A stretch of DNA of 64,000 nucleotides, from positions 458,985,576 through 459,049,575 of the forward strand of contig CM077116.1 of NCBI GenBank assembly GCA_039619475.1, in the 5' to 3' direction. Both the position numbers and the translations under genes were made by a program. The stretch is from Icerya purchasi (taxonomy: Eukaryota > Arthropoda > Insecta > Hemiptera > Monophlebidae). Below the pieces are notes generated by a model. It was given only the letters and a program-made list of their open reading frames with translations, ran no database searches and had not been told where the DNA came from. This document shows positions 12,236-25,076 of the stretch, piece after piece (within the stretch, counting starts at the first letter, position 1; every line of letters starts with the position of its first letter).

Positions 12236-12243
12236 GTATAAGA

Positions 12244-13545
12244 TATTTTATAATCAGATAAATAACAAACTAAAACATGAAATTAAGAAATTTAGAAATG
12301 GATGGTTTAAGCAATACGTAGAATCACTAAACATCCAGAACAATTCGGTTTGGACAGCAACAAAGAAATTGCTTAAAGTTAAAAAAAAAAAAAATCGGAG
12401 AGCCCTTAGAAAATATATTTAGTCCTCATCCTATTATCAATAACAAATTTGCGGAAAGAGTACAAGAATCACTGGAAGTCCCTCTTCAACTAAAACTTCC
12501 GTTAAGGCCTTTTTCACAGAAGGAGGTGTTTCAATGCTTCAGGAAAGTTTCTCACAGGAAGGCACCAGGCATACATAAAATAACCAGAGAAATCTGATCT
12601 CACCTTCAAAAGAAAGCTGTCATATTCATTTGCTATGTGTTCAATGCTATTATTATATTGGACCACTTCCCGGACCAGTGGAAAAGTCGATAATAACAAT
12701 AGTACAAAAACCAAACAAAAATGCAACTTGCATGTCATTATATAGACCAATTAGTCTACTAAACAGCTTTTCAAAATCTCTGAAGAGGTTAATTATAGAT
12801 AGAACCGCGCCTATTCTTGCTCAACAGAACATCATACCAAATCACCAGTTTGGATTTCGTCCACACTACTCGACAATACACCAATGTCATAGGATCGTGG
12901 ACGCAATATCAACGGCAATGGAGAAGAAAGAAGTGTGCTCGACTGTCTTGCTGGACATCTCTCAAGCTTTTGATCGAGTTTAGCGCATTGGATTGCTGTA
13001 TACAAAGTTAAATAAGTACTTCTGCCTGATCTATCCTTATTTTTATACGTGACCGTACATTTGTAGTTAAAGTGAATGAAACTGTCACGGAAGTTAAAAA
13101 AATAAAAGCATCAGTTCCGCAGGGCAGTCTCCTCGGCCCTACAATTCTCTCGATTTTCACAGCAGATATCCAAATTTCAAATCAAACTATTTTGGCTACA
13201 TATACTGATTATATAGCAATACTGTCAACAAACGCCAATGCCAGATCCGGCAAACAACGCGGCCCAACAACATGTAGACTGAATCCAAGATTGGGGGCAA
13301 ACAATTGGAGAATCTATATTAATGAACAGAAATGCCAACAGGTGTTCTTCAAAAATAGATTAATAGCGTGCCGTAATATAAAAATCAATAACACAGAAAT
13401 TCAGCAATCTGGGTAAGTCAAATATCTGGGTATTATTCTAGATAAGCGTCTTACTTGGAGATTTCATATTGCACAATAAATATAAATAGAGAATTGTTAC
13501 TAATCTATTTGTCGAATTTTAATTTATTATTCAATACATACGTTA
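12244..13545 (+). pseudogene. Jockey-like LINE, RT domain
   Basis: Resumes the LINE broken at 11818. PISLLNSFSKSLKRLI, HQFGFRPHYSTIHQCHRIVD and LLDISQAFDRV (motif A Asp present) run from about 12745 to 12980. VPQGSLLGPTILSIFTADI (motif B) is at about 13110-13170. The active-site box is YTDYIAIL instead of YADDTAIL, losing the second Asp. VKYLGIILDKRLTWRFHI ends the readable RT near 13475, and NRELLLIY follows in decayed form. At least two frameshifts separate the blocks. Confidence 0.88.
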
Positions 13546-13984
13546 AAGGACTTATTCACTTTTTTTAACATAATAAATTAGATTTATTGTAGAAAATTTC
13601 TATAAATATTCCTTTTATGTAGAACTTAGTTTATTGGAAAAAAAAAGAGAAAACTTTATACAAAAAAAGTATATAATTTTATTAATTAAATTATATATTC
13701 TTTTTTATATATAAAAATTAATTAAATTATTTTTAAGATAAAAAACGAAAATTTAAAATCTTGCATTTTTACAGAATGGAGTATTTTGGAAAAAGGATCT
13801 TAAATTTGCACGTGGAAAAATTAAATTTTTTTCTGTTTAAGTGCGCGAGGCTCCTGAAGGCTGGGATTCGGAGCTATAGCCCATCCTAGCCCAGTCTCCT
13901 CTCCCTCTTAGATCTGGCTCTGCATAAGATACAATTTTACTTAATCAACTTTTAGAAATGAGACAGTACTACCGGTATAGTCTG
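13546..13984. other. AT-rich spacer with a possible orphan hAT end
   Basis: Mostly A/T. At 13906-13925 the complement reads CAGAGCCAGATCTAAGAGGG, similar to the left end of the hAT at 29334. I found no partner terminus or target duplication. Confidence 0.3.
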
Positions 13985-16900
13985 AATTCAGATTTTTTTT
14001 TTTTTTTTTTAATGGGTTCGTCAACATGGACATTGGCACAAGAACAGCGGAACAACGGGGAAAGAGAAACTCAAATCCTTACACGATCGGTGATAGCCGA
14101 CAGAAAGGAATCAAGATCTAGAATAACGGAAAGAGAAGGAGGGGAAAGAATGAATGAAGCACAGTATGGAGCGGGAATACCGGTTTGTAAGAGAAAGGAA
14201 TAAGAAGAAGCTTGTTCAGTTAAAAGCGACGAACAACCGAACATTATATGATCGGGATCACAAAGACATTGATTGCTAGGAGGGTGCAATGGACAATAAG
14301 GAGAATAACGGAATAATGAGGAAGGGAGCAAACTATGCCCAAAACGCAGGCGGAAAATCGCAGAGAGATTGGAACCGCGCATAGAAGGAAAGTTAATAAA
14401 CCAGGGAAAGCGTGGAAAGGAAGGTTGAATAGACAAGAAAAAGGAGTTCGGGTTGGAGAATGAGGAGACGAAGGAGTCAGACCACAGTCTGGAATGAGCA
14501 GCTGTAGACAGAAGGGTAATATTAGAAGCTGAGAAGGCAGGAAGAAACCTACCAGAAGAGGAAGATAATCGAGCGAATGAGACAACCAACTCATTACCCT
14601 CGATTCCGGCATGGCCAGGAATCCAAAGGAAATCCGTTTGCATTAAGTGGGAAAGGAAAAGATCATGAATCAAGGAACGAATAAAGAAAATGATGCAGTC
14701 GGTTGAGTGAGAAAGGAGAGGAGATGTGATAGTCTGCAGCACGCTTTGAGTATCCGACAGGATAAGGAGATTACGGGAGGTCGGTGAAGTTTTGATAAAA
14801 AGAAGGGCACGCAGAATAGCAAAAGATTCAGTAAAAAAGATTGAACAAAAGGAGGGAAGTTTAAAGGACTCGAAGTAATTGAGAGAAGGACAGAAGAAAG
14901 CTGCACCAACACCATTGGATCTCTTGGAGCCATCCGTGAAAATCAAAAAATGGTTGGGGAAAAAAAGCTAAGATTCTGTCGAAATTCTGATCTAACAACG
15001 TGATGAAGAAAAGGTTTGGAAGGAACAGGTGAATAAAATCAGTTAATAAGCTGAAGCAGAGAGGAAAAATTGAAGGAGAAATAAGGGAGTTTATCGTGAG
15101 TGTGGATATACGGAGAAAACTGGATAAGACGGCCAACGATAAGATATAGAATAGGAATCTTGTTAGCAGAAAAACGCCAGGAACACAAGATGAAGGAATA
15201 AGAAGGAATGATAGAGCAAGAAGAAATAGGCAACCGTTTAATGATGAAACGATAACCCAAGAAGGAAGAGGTATGTGACACTCTGCGTGCAGAGCTGGGA
15301 TAAGAGTAGACTTTCGGGCTCCAAGGCAGAGGTGGAGACATGTATTTTGGACCCGGTCGAACTTAAACAGAAGGGATTTAGAAGGATTGCCGTAAATATA
15401 GGAACAATAATCAAGAACAAAGCGAGTTTGTAAAGCATAAGTAGGATCACAGGATCACCTCCCCAGACAGTGTGCGAAAGGGATTTAATAAAGTTGAGCC
15501 TTTTAAAGGAGGACACAAATAGACGGTTGATACGGACATGGAAGGAAAGTCGGCTATCCAGAAAAACACCCAAATAACGAAAGGAGGAAGTCAGAGGAAT
15601 TGGGCCATTATTTAAGACGAGGATGACTGAGGAAGGAATAAAAGGGGGCGCAGTGTAAAGACGACAGTAGAAGACTTAGAAGAAAAGATGAAAAGATGGA
15701 TGTTGGATAAGGCATTTTGCAATGCAATTAAGGAGATTTGAAGTTGGGAATTGGCCTGCAAGATATTGCGATGAGAGGAATAAATGAGGATGTCGTCAGC
15801 AAAGAATAGAGAACAGGAATTCAAAGACAAGGACGCAATTTTGATAAAATAAATATTGAATAAAGTTAAGCTAAGGCAGGAAGCCTGCGGTAGTCCACGA
15901 TAGATTAGTCTAGTGGCGTCCTGAATGGGAACATTGTTCAGCAGAGGAAAAGATTAATAAGAAGGGTAGAAAAATGAGCCGGAATGTTTAAGGAAAGCAT
16001 TAAATTAAAAAGAGTTGGAAGATGGACATTGTCAAAGACTGCCGAAATATCAAGAAAGGAAGCAGTAAGAAATTTTTTGCCGATGAATGACTTGTAAGCA
16101 TCTGCTAGGAATGCGCTTACACAATCAGGGGGGCCGCGACCAGGGCGAAAACCAAACATATTACTAGGCAATAAGTTGTGGTGTTCCAGGCACCAAACAA
16201 GGCGTCTGTTAATTACGTTTTCGAATAGCTTCCTGGCACAAGAAGCAAGAGAAATTGGACGAAGTGAGGAAGAGTTCGATTTAGGAATAGGGATAACGAT
16301 GAAGATATTCCAAGATAAAGGAATACAACCAGAGTGAAGAAAATAGTTAAACAAGTTTAAGAGGAACCGAAGAGAAGAGTCCGAAAGATTTTTGAGAACA
16401 GAAAAGGAAATACCGTCTACTCCGGGAGCAGAATCTGAAGAATTGCGTAAGGACGTTTCTAATTCCGTGAGAGTAAAAAGAGTGACCAGAAAATGGGAGG
16501 AGTTGGAAGAAGACGAAATGCGACGAGATTCATTCAGGTTAGAAAAGTAACAAGGAGCAATGGAATCAATGAAAGAGATTAACTCATCATCCGAGAGATT
16601 GCAGGAAGGAGGATGACGGGAAAGAGGAAACTTGAAAGCCGTGGCCATTTTCTAAACCTGTGAAATAGGAGTAAAGCGTGAGAAGGAGGAACAGAAGCTT
16701 TTTCACGCATTTTTTTTGCTGATTTGAGGATGAATCTGGCTCTAGCATGGGCTCTTTTATGAGAAAGATAGTTGCTGAGTGTAGGGCTAGAGCGATAAGA
16801 TCTGAAAGTGGTAAATTGAGATCGAAAGCAGCCTTACAATCCTGATTCCACCACAAAGCGGAGGACGATTTCACTTTCTTATGCGATGAACGACGGACAG

Positions 16901-17166
16901 GAGGAGAAGAACAAGTTAAGGCAGAATAGATAGAATCAATGAAGAATTTATATTGGGAAAAACAACTCAAGGAAGCAGGGATAGAAGATAGTGAAGAATA
17001 AACGGAGGAATGGAATAGAGACCAATCAACTTTAGAGAGAACCCAATTTGGAGTATTAGGAGGAGTAAAGAAAGGGGGGAGGAGACTTCATTCACTGAAA
17101 TAATAATACGAACACGGTCACTTCCGAAAGTATCGTCTAATGTACACCACAAACAACTGAGAACAG
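13985..17166 (-). mobile_element. 5'-truncated I/R1-like LINE
   Basis: Minus-strand copy about 3.2 kb long, from the last endonuclease motif down to a 3' poly-A of about 20 (13989-14010). Coding parts are broken into at least five frames. It lacks ORF1 and most of the endonuclease, typical of incomplete target-primed reverse transcription. The 3' UTR is about 60-80 nt. Confidence 0.9.
14071..17152 (-). pseudogene. I/R1-like ORF2 pseudogene (RT and RNase H)
   Basis: In order on the minus strand: endonuclease end DDTFGSDRVRI (17110; the SDH motif is now SDR). Then a linker, and RT with DSAPGVDGISFSVLKNL, RPISLASCARKLFENVINRR, GFRPGRGPPDC and SFLDISAVFDNV (16450-16010). FFADDILIYSS (about 15795) retains the catalytic pair. 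RNase H begins with MIFTDGSKRSNGVG (14940) and has FTESFAILRA and ILSDTQSVLQ. After FLWIPGHAGIEGNE the expected ADxLA reads VVSFA, losing the last acidic residue. The C-terminal zinc-binding segment reads LCDPDHIMFGCSSL (14240). Frameshifts lie near 14930, 15600, 15900 and 16600. Confidence 0.9.
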
Positions 17167-20100
17167 CTTAAAAATAGAGAAATTAATGAAAGTTCCATCT
17201 CGAAGTTCTAAAGTTTTGGTACTTGTCGTTTAAGGAAAAATTACGTAATTTTAATTTAAAAGTAAATAAATATTGGGTGTGAAAAGTTAATTGATTTTTA
17301 GGATTTTTTAGGCTATTCAAAAATGAATGAAACTGATAAGAAATGGTCAGTAGCGCAGAATATACATAAGATTACTACTTATAATTTAATTATAATGAAA
17401 AATTTGTAAATAAAATCATATTTATCTCTTTTTTTGTCTAATTTTACTTTTTACTTTACTTGTAGTACAACTCTACTTTCATAAAAAACTAGGTAGAGTT
17501 GAAAATTTCATTATATTACTTTTTCCATAATTGTCATCAATTTAAATTTTTCTATAAACGTTTGAACCCGTTTATTTTCATACTGAGTACAAAGCGAATC
17601 CCAAAAAGTACATATCTTTAAGGCACAAAAATTGTCAGAAATCGGGAATGGAGGTTAATAAGCTGGTTTTCCGCCTATAATATAAACACTATTTGATATA
17701 AGATTTATTATAGTCGGAATCAGTTCAACAAGCACATTCCCCTATAAGCTAGGTTGTTCTACTGAAATAAAGTTTATAACGTGTTAACTTTATGAGTATT
17801 TGGGAACAAACGAACGGCAAGAACTGACCAAATTTACGGTCTAGCAAAGATTCGTAGGCGAAACAGGCGAAAGTTGTCTAATACGGATACCGAAGAGGGA
17901 AAGTTGGTTAAAAGAGGATTTTCAGAAATTTAATACAGTTGGCATTACTTGTGACAAGGACGATTATTACAGCGACACAACTGTGAAACTTCAGCTGAAA
18001 CGAAAAAGGTTATTTCGAAGCATGCTGGGTAGTCCAACCACTCAGTCACCAGACGTCATCTTCTTCAACGTTATAGGAATTTGGAAAACTTACCGAGAAC
18101 TTGTAAATTTATATGGACGGCTAGATTGCTTTAACGAAATACGTTTCTGTCCGTCTTTTGCTTATTACACACATACATATATATATATATATATAATATA
18201 TAATATATATTCATACGGTTAAATGTGTTTGTAATTTTATTCATACATCGTTTAACCATGTAAAAACATTAACTTCCTTCTTTATTTAATATAAAAACGT
18301 ATTACAGCTTAATGACCAATTATCATACGAACAAAAGTAGAATTGAATAATCGCCAAAAATAAAGAAATGGAAAATAAATACAATTTCTACAAAAAAAAC
18401 AAAGTTTCAATTATTTCTATGTGAACCAATATTCGTATTCATACATTAAGAGAAACGTACAATAGAAATCTTTGATAATCCAAACAGCGCAAAAACCTAA
18501 AAGAAGATGAATAGACTGTTTCGCTGCTGCGAGCATCTTTCTAATAACTAATCGGTAAGTGTTCTTTACTTACCGTATTATAATTTCGAAATATACTAGT
18601 ATTATTAAATTGCAAAATTGAAAAAAAAACATCTTCCCCCATCACTGTTCTTAAAAAACGTTTTAACATTATTTAAAAAGGCAACAATATTGTTTTTAAT
18701 ATTTTTTAAGTGAAATTCCAGTGCCGAATGTAACTGTTACAGTTACGAACATTAATATAATTCGTATACTAGTATGTCCGCAGTAAAGCTATATAACTAG
18801 TATTGTTCCTTACATCGGAATATACATGAAAAGAAACCATTCCGGTATCACAGAGTTAAGTCTCTGAATATATATTGCACTGAAGTTTATGATTTCGGTA
18901 CTGCGGCCAAATGGTGTAAAGTACTGGCCACTTATGTTTCTAGCGATTAAATTTCAAAAGATCCTCTGCACATTATCGACACTTCGTCCACTAATTTATC
19001 CCTAAGAAGCAGTAATAAAACAATAATCTCTGATTTGAAGTTGTAACATAGACGGAATTTTAAAAGAGCATGTACGATATAGACAACAGATCGTTAGAAA
19101 AACGCTTTTTCTTCTACAGCATACTCAGTCGAACGACGTGAGATTAATTTTTTTATGTCGGTCTCTATCCTTGGTAGCAAAAGGAATGTTCCCAAAGGTC
19201 TTGGCGCGTTTGTTTTTTTTTTTGTTTTTTAGCACATTACGTAGACAACCTTGAAGTATTCGATATAAAAGCACGAGAAGGAGATGACAAGCACGTAAAC
19301 GAGCAGGTAGAAATATTTTTCAGCGCTTTAATTCGAAAAAAAAGTCGATATCGAATTTACGCTAAGCAGAACGTGAGGGAATGATTCGTTCGATGTTAAA
19401 TAATCCAAAGCGTAACTGACATTGTTGCATCGATAGAAACAAAATGAGAAATTTTTCTTTATTACGTGACCGCGAGTAGAGCAATTTTAAAATTGTTTAT
19501 CGTTTTTCACGCAGTCTATCTAACCGTGCCTATCCCGTTACACAGACAGGGGTCGCTGGTTATACAGCAGCTGCAAATACAGCTCAACGTAGGTTGGAAT
19601 CTTTAATTGCGCGAATAAATTGCGCTGGCGGTCTCCCCGTCTGATAGTTAAATGGGCAAAAACAAAACAGATAAGTTGGCGGTGTTAATTTATCAAGAAT
19701 CCAACTGGAAAAGTCGAATTCCAGCTTCGCCCTCCAGCTCTCTCCGCCCGATTTTCTATAAATTGATAGATACGCCAAACAGCCATTCCGAAAACTGGAG
19801 AAACGGTATAGCTTTTTTCCGCTCACAGACTCGTTACGTGTTTCGAATATCTATTCGCAGAAGCTTTATTCCGATCTCGTGTACGCGGCGGCACTCCCTA
19901 CGCTCAAAGTACCAAGCGTTTAACTACAAAATAGTAATTTATCGGATCTACTTTAACAATTCGTGCATTACCATCTGCGCGCCTACAATATCAATTGGAA
20001 AAATAAAAACAAATATAATTCCGGCCTAAATGATTCTTAAACTACATATACACACGCGTATGCGTTAGAAAGTACTCCTTATATCATGGAGTATAACTAA

Positions 20101-20451
20101 TGGAGACGGACACTTTTGTTTAAAATCTCGATCCTGATGTGAGAGTCTACTGATTTGTATTTTTTAATAACTTTTTTTTTTTTTTAAATCATGCAAATAA
20201 ATCTTTAGGCGTTTAAAGTGTTACACGATATTTAAAGTTGCGATCGGGAAAATGTTATGTATAAAACTTTTCATAATGGTATATATTGCTAGATTTTCAG
20301 GGAAACACTAATTCATTTATCTTCAGGTAGAAAAGAAAATCAAAGAACATTAGTAAAAATGAACGTGAATACATGATTTGAATCTCACTGATTTAAAATA
20401 TAAAAATACAGTGAATATATACATATACTCTATGCATATATATATACTAGC
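17167..20451. other. No gene recognised; AT-rich with GC-richer patch
   Basis: A TA microsatellite lies at 18176-18214. The patch 19480-20010 is GC-richer and has overlapping ORFs of 80 codons (minus, 19584-19826) and 125 codons (plus, 19652-20029). Neither has recognisable domains, and opposite-strand overlap suggests at most one is real. It could be a host exon or promoter-proximal DNA, but there is no supporting motif. Confidence 0.4.
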
Positions 20452-21830
20452 TGATCCGGCGAACTTCGTACCGCCATAGAAAGTAAATGTTATGATAACT
20501 TATTAGCTGAATTAAATTCATTTTTTTATTAAGATAAAATAATTACTCAAAATTAATTAAGTTCAATAAATGTACAAAAATCAAAAAGAAAAGTATTTTA
20601 ATTACATTAAAATGAATGTAATTCACGTGGCAGCAACGCATTATTCGCCTTAATAACAAAGATAAGTATAACCCAATAAGATGGTTCACAAAAGACAAAA
20701 TTAAAAATTATTCAATAGCTCGGAAACAGTTTGCTTATCAGAATGGATCATAAATTACAATTAAACTTCCATCTATGACAATTTACAATATTAAGCAGAG
20801 CGATTACCCTGGACGGCAAGTAGCTGCCTAGAATACATTATATGGAATTTAGAACGACCTGAAAAATTAACTTTAAAAAATTCATAGCATACCACCACAT
20901 AACCCTTTAAAAGCTAAATTCGAAATATAAAACAAAACACAGAAGCAATTTCATAAAATCCAAAAATTAATGTTAAATAATAAAATGAAATTTCTTAATA
21001 AAGTTAGTTTTAAATTTATTATTCTGCTATTCGGGGTGAAGACAAATACAACAAATCAAAGATTATGAAAATCGCTCCAGTTGTTCTTAAGTTATAAGTG
21101 GTGTAACTAACACGACTTTCTTTTAATTTTTTTTCTTAATTCACACTTACCTTAGGAGTACATTTACGATTTGAAATAAAAAATTTTAAAAATTCATCAT
21201 TTGAAGATTTAGAAATTTGTGTATATAAGAGACATTGTGACGTCCTTTCACTTGGCTACCACTAGAAACTCTGTTCACTTGGCAATTATTATGACGTCCG
21301 TATATTTCACTTAGCAGGTATTATGGCGTCCAGCGGTGTTGTCATATCTTTTTATATTCTTTCAGTGTGGCATACTATTTCTGCTGTTCTTATACCTTTG
21401 AAGGATATTTTATTAGAATTCCGTACATATATAATGCACGGAATCCTAATAAGATGGTTCAGAAACGACAAAAATATCAAATAAAAATCAATAACTCACG
21501 AACGGATTGACTTATAAACTTCAAAATTGGATCATAAATTATAATTAAAATTCTCTTTAAGGCAATCTATAACTTCAAGCTAACCGATTACCCTGAGCGC
21601 AAAAAAAGAACCAAAAACCGTCAAGAATATATAATATAAAATATAAAACGACCTAAAAAATCACTTAAAAATTCATAACTCATCACCAGATAAACCTTTA
21701 AAAGTGAAATTCAAAATATAAAACAAAACGCAGAAGCGCTTTCATAAAAGAAAAAAATTACGTTTAAAAAATTATACAGAGTCCCCCCTTGGGCCCAAAA
21801 CAGCAAAAAATTGATGTTCATGTAGACAAT
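20452..21830. repeat. Unclassified interspersed repeat with internal duplication
   Basis: Begins with CTAGCTGATCCGGCGAACTT, a motif I recall from the ends of repeats in other arthropod genomes (from memory, not checked). A module of about 300 bp occurs twice: 20665-20975 and 21440-21760. Each copy contains AATAAGATGGTTCA, GGATCATAAATTA, CGATTACCCTG, ACGACCT and TATAAAACAAAAC in the same order. No coding sequence seen. Confidence 0.5.
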
Positions 21831-21894
21831 AGCTTGAGTTAAAAAGTAGAGAAAACCAATACGTACCTCGAAATTAAGCAAAAGGACCGCTTTA

Positions 21895-22370
21895 TAGGAA
21901 AATTATAGCCGAGCTTACAACTTTACATTTGTCCCCTAAGGGCGCCGAAAGCTCAAAAGTCTTGAAACAAAAATTTTTTTTTCCGGGGATGTATCGTTGG
22001 AAAAATCGCCATTTGTCGAGAACGAAACCGTATTTCATTTCCTTAATGACACTTTTGAAGTTCATGAAAAATTCAAAAAAACACAAAAAATGGCGTGTAG
22101 CCCTCCTTACGGCACGAATATTATAGATAAAAATTTTGAGCAAGGTTAAAAATATGTGCATTCCCCTATATTTCTCTGATTTGGAACATCAATTAGGCCT
22201 CCGGGGCACTGAAAGCTCGGAATTTTTGAATCTTTTTTTTCCGGTCATGTGATACATAGTGTAAAGATCACTATTTGTCAGGAACGAAATCGAATTTCAT
22301 TTCTTTAATGAAACTTTTGAAGTTGCTGAAAAGCTCAAAAAATGACGTGTCTAGCGCCGTCAGTATTACA
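21895..22370. repeat. ~270 bp tandem repeat array, two units
   Basis: Two diverged units (landmarks near 21929 and 22195) each contain GGGC(G/A)C(C/T)GAAAGCTC, a T-rich run, a variable TGT/GTG-rich stretch, a TTTGTC block, TTTCATTTC(C/T)TTAATGA and ACTTTTGAAGTT. The same unit recurs at 23670-24470 in the same orientation and in the 9311-10825 element in inverted orientation. It abuts the 3' side of the broken gene at 22385-23620. Confidence 0.8.
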
Positions 22371-22384
22371 GTTAAAAACTGGGT

Positions 22385-23620
22385 TTGCACAATTTTTTGG
22401 GGAGAAAAATAAATGTTCTTTTTGGCTACAAAATTATAACGTAATTTCACCAATAATTCTGAAGGTGCATAAACATCAGCACTAAATAAAACAGGTACTC
22501 CTCGGCCTCTCTTACCTTTGAAGACAACTCGTTTGAATTTTTTGATAAGAATTTTCTCTGTGGGTGATATCAATTTTGAGAAATCTCGGTACTCGGTTTT
22601 TGAATTTTGTACACATTTTATATACAAATCCAATGGTAACCGTTGTAACTCACCTGGACGTTTGTTTCAACTAACTGGAAAAACGCTTCTTCATTATTAG
22701 AATCGGAACTCAGTGTTGATGCTACAGTTTTGCGTGTTAGAAAATGCTTTAGAATTACCAGATCGCTGCCTAGTGTGATTAACGTTACTTTATTCCACTT
22801 TTTATTTTAAAAAGGTCATCACCTACCTGTGCTGAAATTTCATACTTACAATTGTCTCTTATAAATCTTTCAAACTTCTTATATTAGCTTCCGCTTCCGC
22901 AGTTGTTGAACCAGCATAAACATGTTTTTTTTAAGAATAATCATTATCGAAATATCACAACATTCTTTTACTGTTGTACTAACATTCATAGCATATGAGG
23001 GGGATGAAAACGTTTTTGTAACAGAATCATAATTTGCAACTGTTTTATTAGAAGAAACTATTAAATCGAAACATTCAGGCTTTAAAAGATCAAAAAAACA
23101 TTTTATTTTTGTACCAACGTTTTGTGCAGCCAGTAGCAGTTTTGCTAAATCGCACATTTTCCTTGAAATTACTGAAATGAAGTGTTTATATTTAATTAAC
23201 ATGCCATTTTTGGCACACAAAGAAATTTCATCGGGGGTCATATGCAGAAATACTGTTTCCTTGAGCTGTCTATGAGGTAAATTTTTAATAAGCAAATTTT
23301 GGCTTTTAATTTGATGAGTAAATCGTTTATTTTGATCACTGATATCATTATTATCTGAGCATATTTTATTATGCTTGTATATTCAAACAATGGTAACATA
23401 CATGTTCAGTTGTCCTAATCATTGGTTTACGAACCGGTCATGAGCATCCAGTTGCATTTAAAATGTAATTGCCTTCTTTTCGTAATACGGCTTTAAGACG
23501 TTGTTTACTCTCTTTATCATTCACATTGAGTGAAAGTATTTTTGAACATAATTCTCCCCAGAATGGTTTCTCATTAAATGCCGAGCAAAATTCAAAATAC
23601 TACTTGTGCAATAAACACAA
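22385..23620 (-). pseudogene. Uncharacterised TE-associated protein, possibly recombinase-like
   Basis: Minus-strand pieces in one order. A zinc-finger-like N-part (LNFARHLMRNHSGENYVQK, about 23590-23540) is followed by a frame at 23295-22879 (HRQLKETVFLHMTPDEISLC, SRKMCDLAKLLLAAQ, TKIKCFFDLLKPECFDLIV, YDSVTKTFSSPSYAMN). Then 22633-22390 reads ILIKKFKRVVFKGKRGRGVP and LVKLRYNFVAKKN. From memory, an abundant uncharacterised animal family has the same motifs, ending in a segment like a tyrosine-recombinase active site. That terminal segment is not seen here. It is truncated and broken by stops. Position between two arrays of the same tandem repeat suggests it belongs to, or was captured by, that element. 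Confidence 0.5.
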
Positions 23621-23652
23621 TTACTTTTTAAACGATCGTGCTTTGATGTTTT

Positions 23653-24833
23653 TATAGGCTTTTATTTAACTCGGTTTGTCATTCTGTCTGTCTGGGGGGA
23701 AATCTTGCGAACGATTTTTCACCTACTTCCCGATGAATGAAAAAAGTGTCCTTTTGCAGAAATGTTTGTTATAGACGACAATACAATATTATGCAACATC
23801 TAGGTTTCCAACTTCAAAATTAGACCTTCAGGGCGCAGAAAACTCGAAATTTTGGAAAAAATATTTTTTTTTCGAGCATGTGATATATTGTTAGAAAGAT
23901 CGTTATTTGTCCAGAACAAAACTATATTTCATTTCTTTAATGAAAATTTTGAAGTTTACGAAAAGTTCAAAAAAGCGCAAAATCTAATATGTAGCTCCCT
24001 CTTTATGGCGCTAGTCTTATAGCTAAAAATTTTGAACAAGGTTGAAAATATGATGCATGTATATTTCTTTGGTTTGGAACATTTAGGTTTCCAACTTTAA
24101 GGAGCTTCGAAAACTCGAACTTTTGGAAAAAAAATACTTTTTTTTTCCGGGCATATAATACACTGTTGGAAAGAGCGCTATTTGTCAGGAGCAAACTCGT
24201 ATTTCATTTTCTTAACGAAACATTGGAAGTTTACCAAAAGTTTAAAAACACACAAAAAATGACGTGTAACCCCGCTTGTCAGCTTTATAACTAAAAATTT
24301 TGAACAAGGTTGAAAAAATTCGCATCTTTGTGTATTTCTTTACTTTGGAACATTTGGGTTTCCAACTAAAATCGGACCCTTGGGGCACCGAAAGCTCGAA
24401 AGTTTCAAAAAAAAAATGTTTTTTTTCGATCATGTGATATATCAATGGAAAGATCGTTATTAGTCAAACATTGTGTTTCATGTGCTGAGAATTCCGTATG
24501 TATTATATGAAAAACAAATGACAATATAATTGAAAGAATGCGATCCATTATTTAATAATTTTCTGTAAATGTCCTATAATCGAGATATTGAATAAAATAA
24601 AGCAAAAAAAAATACAATTCTAAATTGATTGTTTCTTATTGAAATGCATATGTAGTAAAAATTCCAGACTAAAAAATAAAAAAAATAATTTTTTTTTTTA
24701 AAAATAGGCCTATATTTTTGCACTAAAAAGTACAAAATAACTTTATTAGTGTGCGACTACCAGATACGCATCTTAACATTAAAATCTGAAACCACAAAAT
24801 ATTCTGAAAAATAAAAGTGGGCCGCAGACTAAT
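23653..24833 (-). mobile_element. Tandem-repeat element, copy 2 (inverted)
   Basis: Opposite orientation to copy 1 (9311-10825) with the same ends: GGCTTTTATTTAACTCGG at the left and GTGGGCCGCAGACTAAT at the right. It holds one 150-bp-type unit and three ~270 bp units (landmarks near 23821, 24092 and 24364). A unique segment (24470-24700) and the terminal block follow. No open coding region. Confidence 0.75.
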
Positions 24834-24944
24834 AATTAAATATTAATATTATAATAAATCCTAAGCCAAAACTACAATCACCATTAAGTTCTTCCATTGT
24901 TGTGCATCACAATACCACACACAACGAATATTTTTGTAACTGCG

Positions 24945-25076
24945 GCCCATGCTTTTATTTTTCAGAATATTTTGTAGTTTCAGACTTTAATGTTAAGATG
25001 CGTATCTGGTAGTCGCACACTAATAAAGTTATTTTGTACTTTTTAGTGCAGAAATAAAAGCCTATTTTTAAAAAAA
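24945..25076 (+). repeat. Third copy of the element terminus, head-to-head
   Basis: CTGCGGCCCATGCTTTTATT onward repeats the terminal ~130 bp of copy 1. It is the near-perfect inverted complement of 24706-24834, separated by an unrelated ~110 bp spacer. Confidence 0.85.

Noticed and set aside
19584..20029. Overlapping ORFs on both strands in a GC-richer patch as a host gene
   Set aside because: Neither frame shows a domain or homology I recognise, and they overlap in antisense. Reported only as a region.
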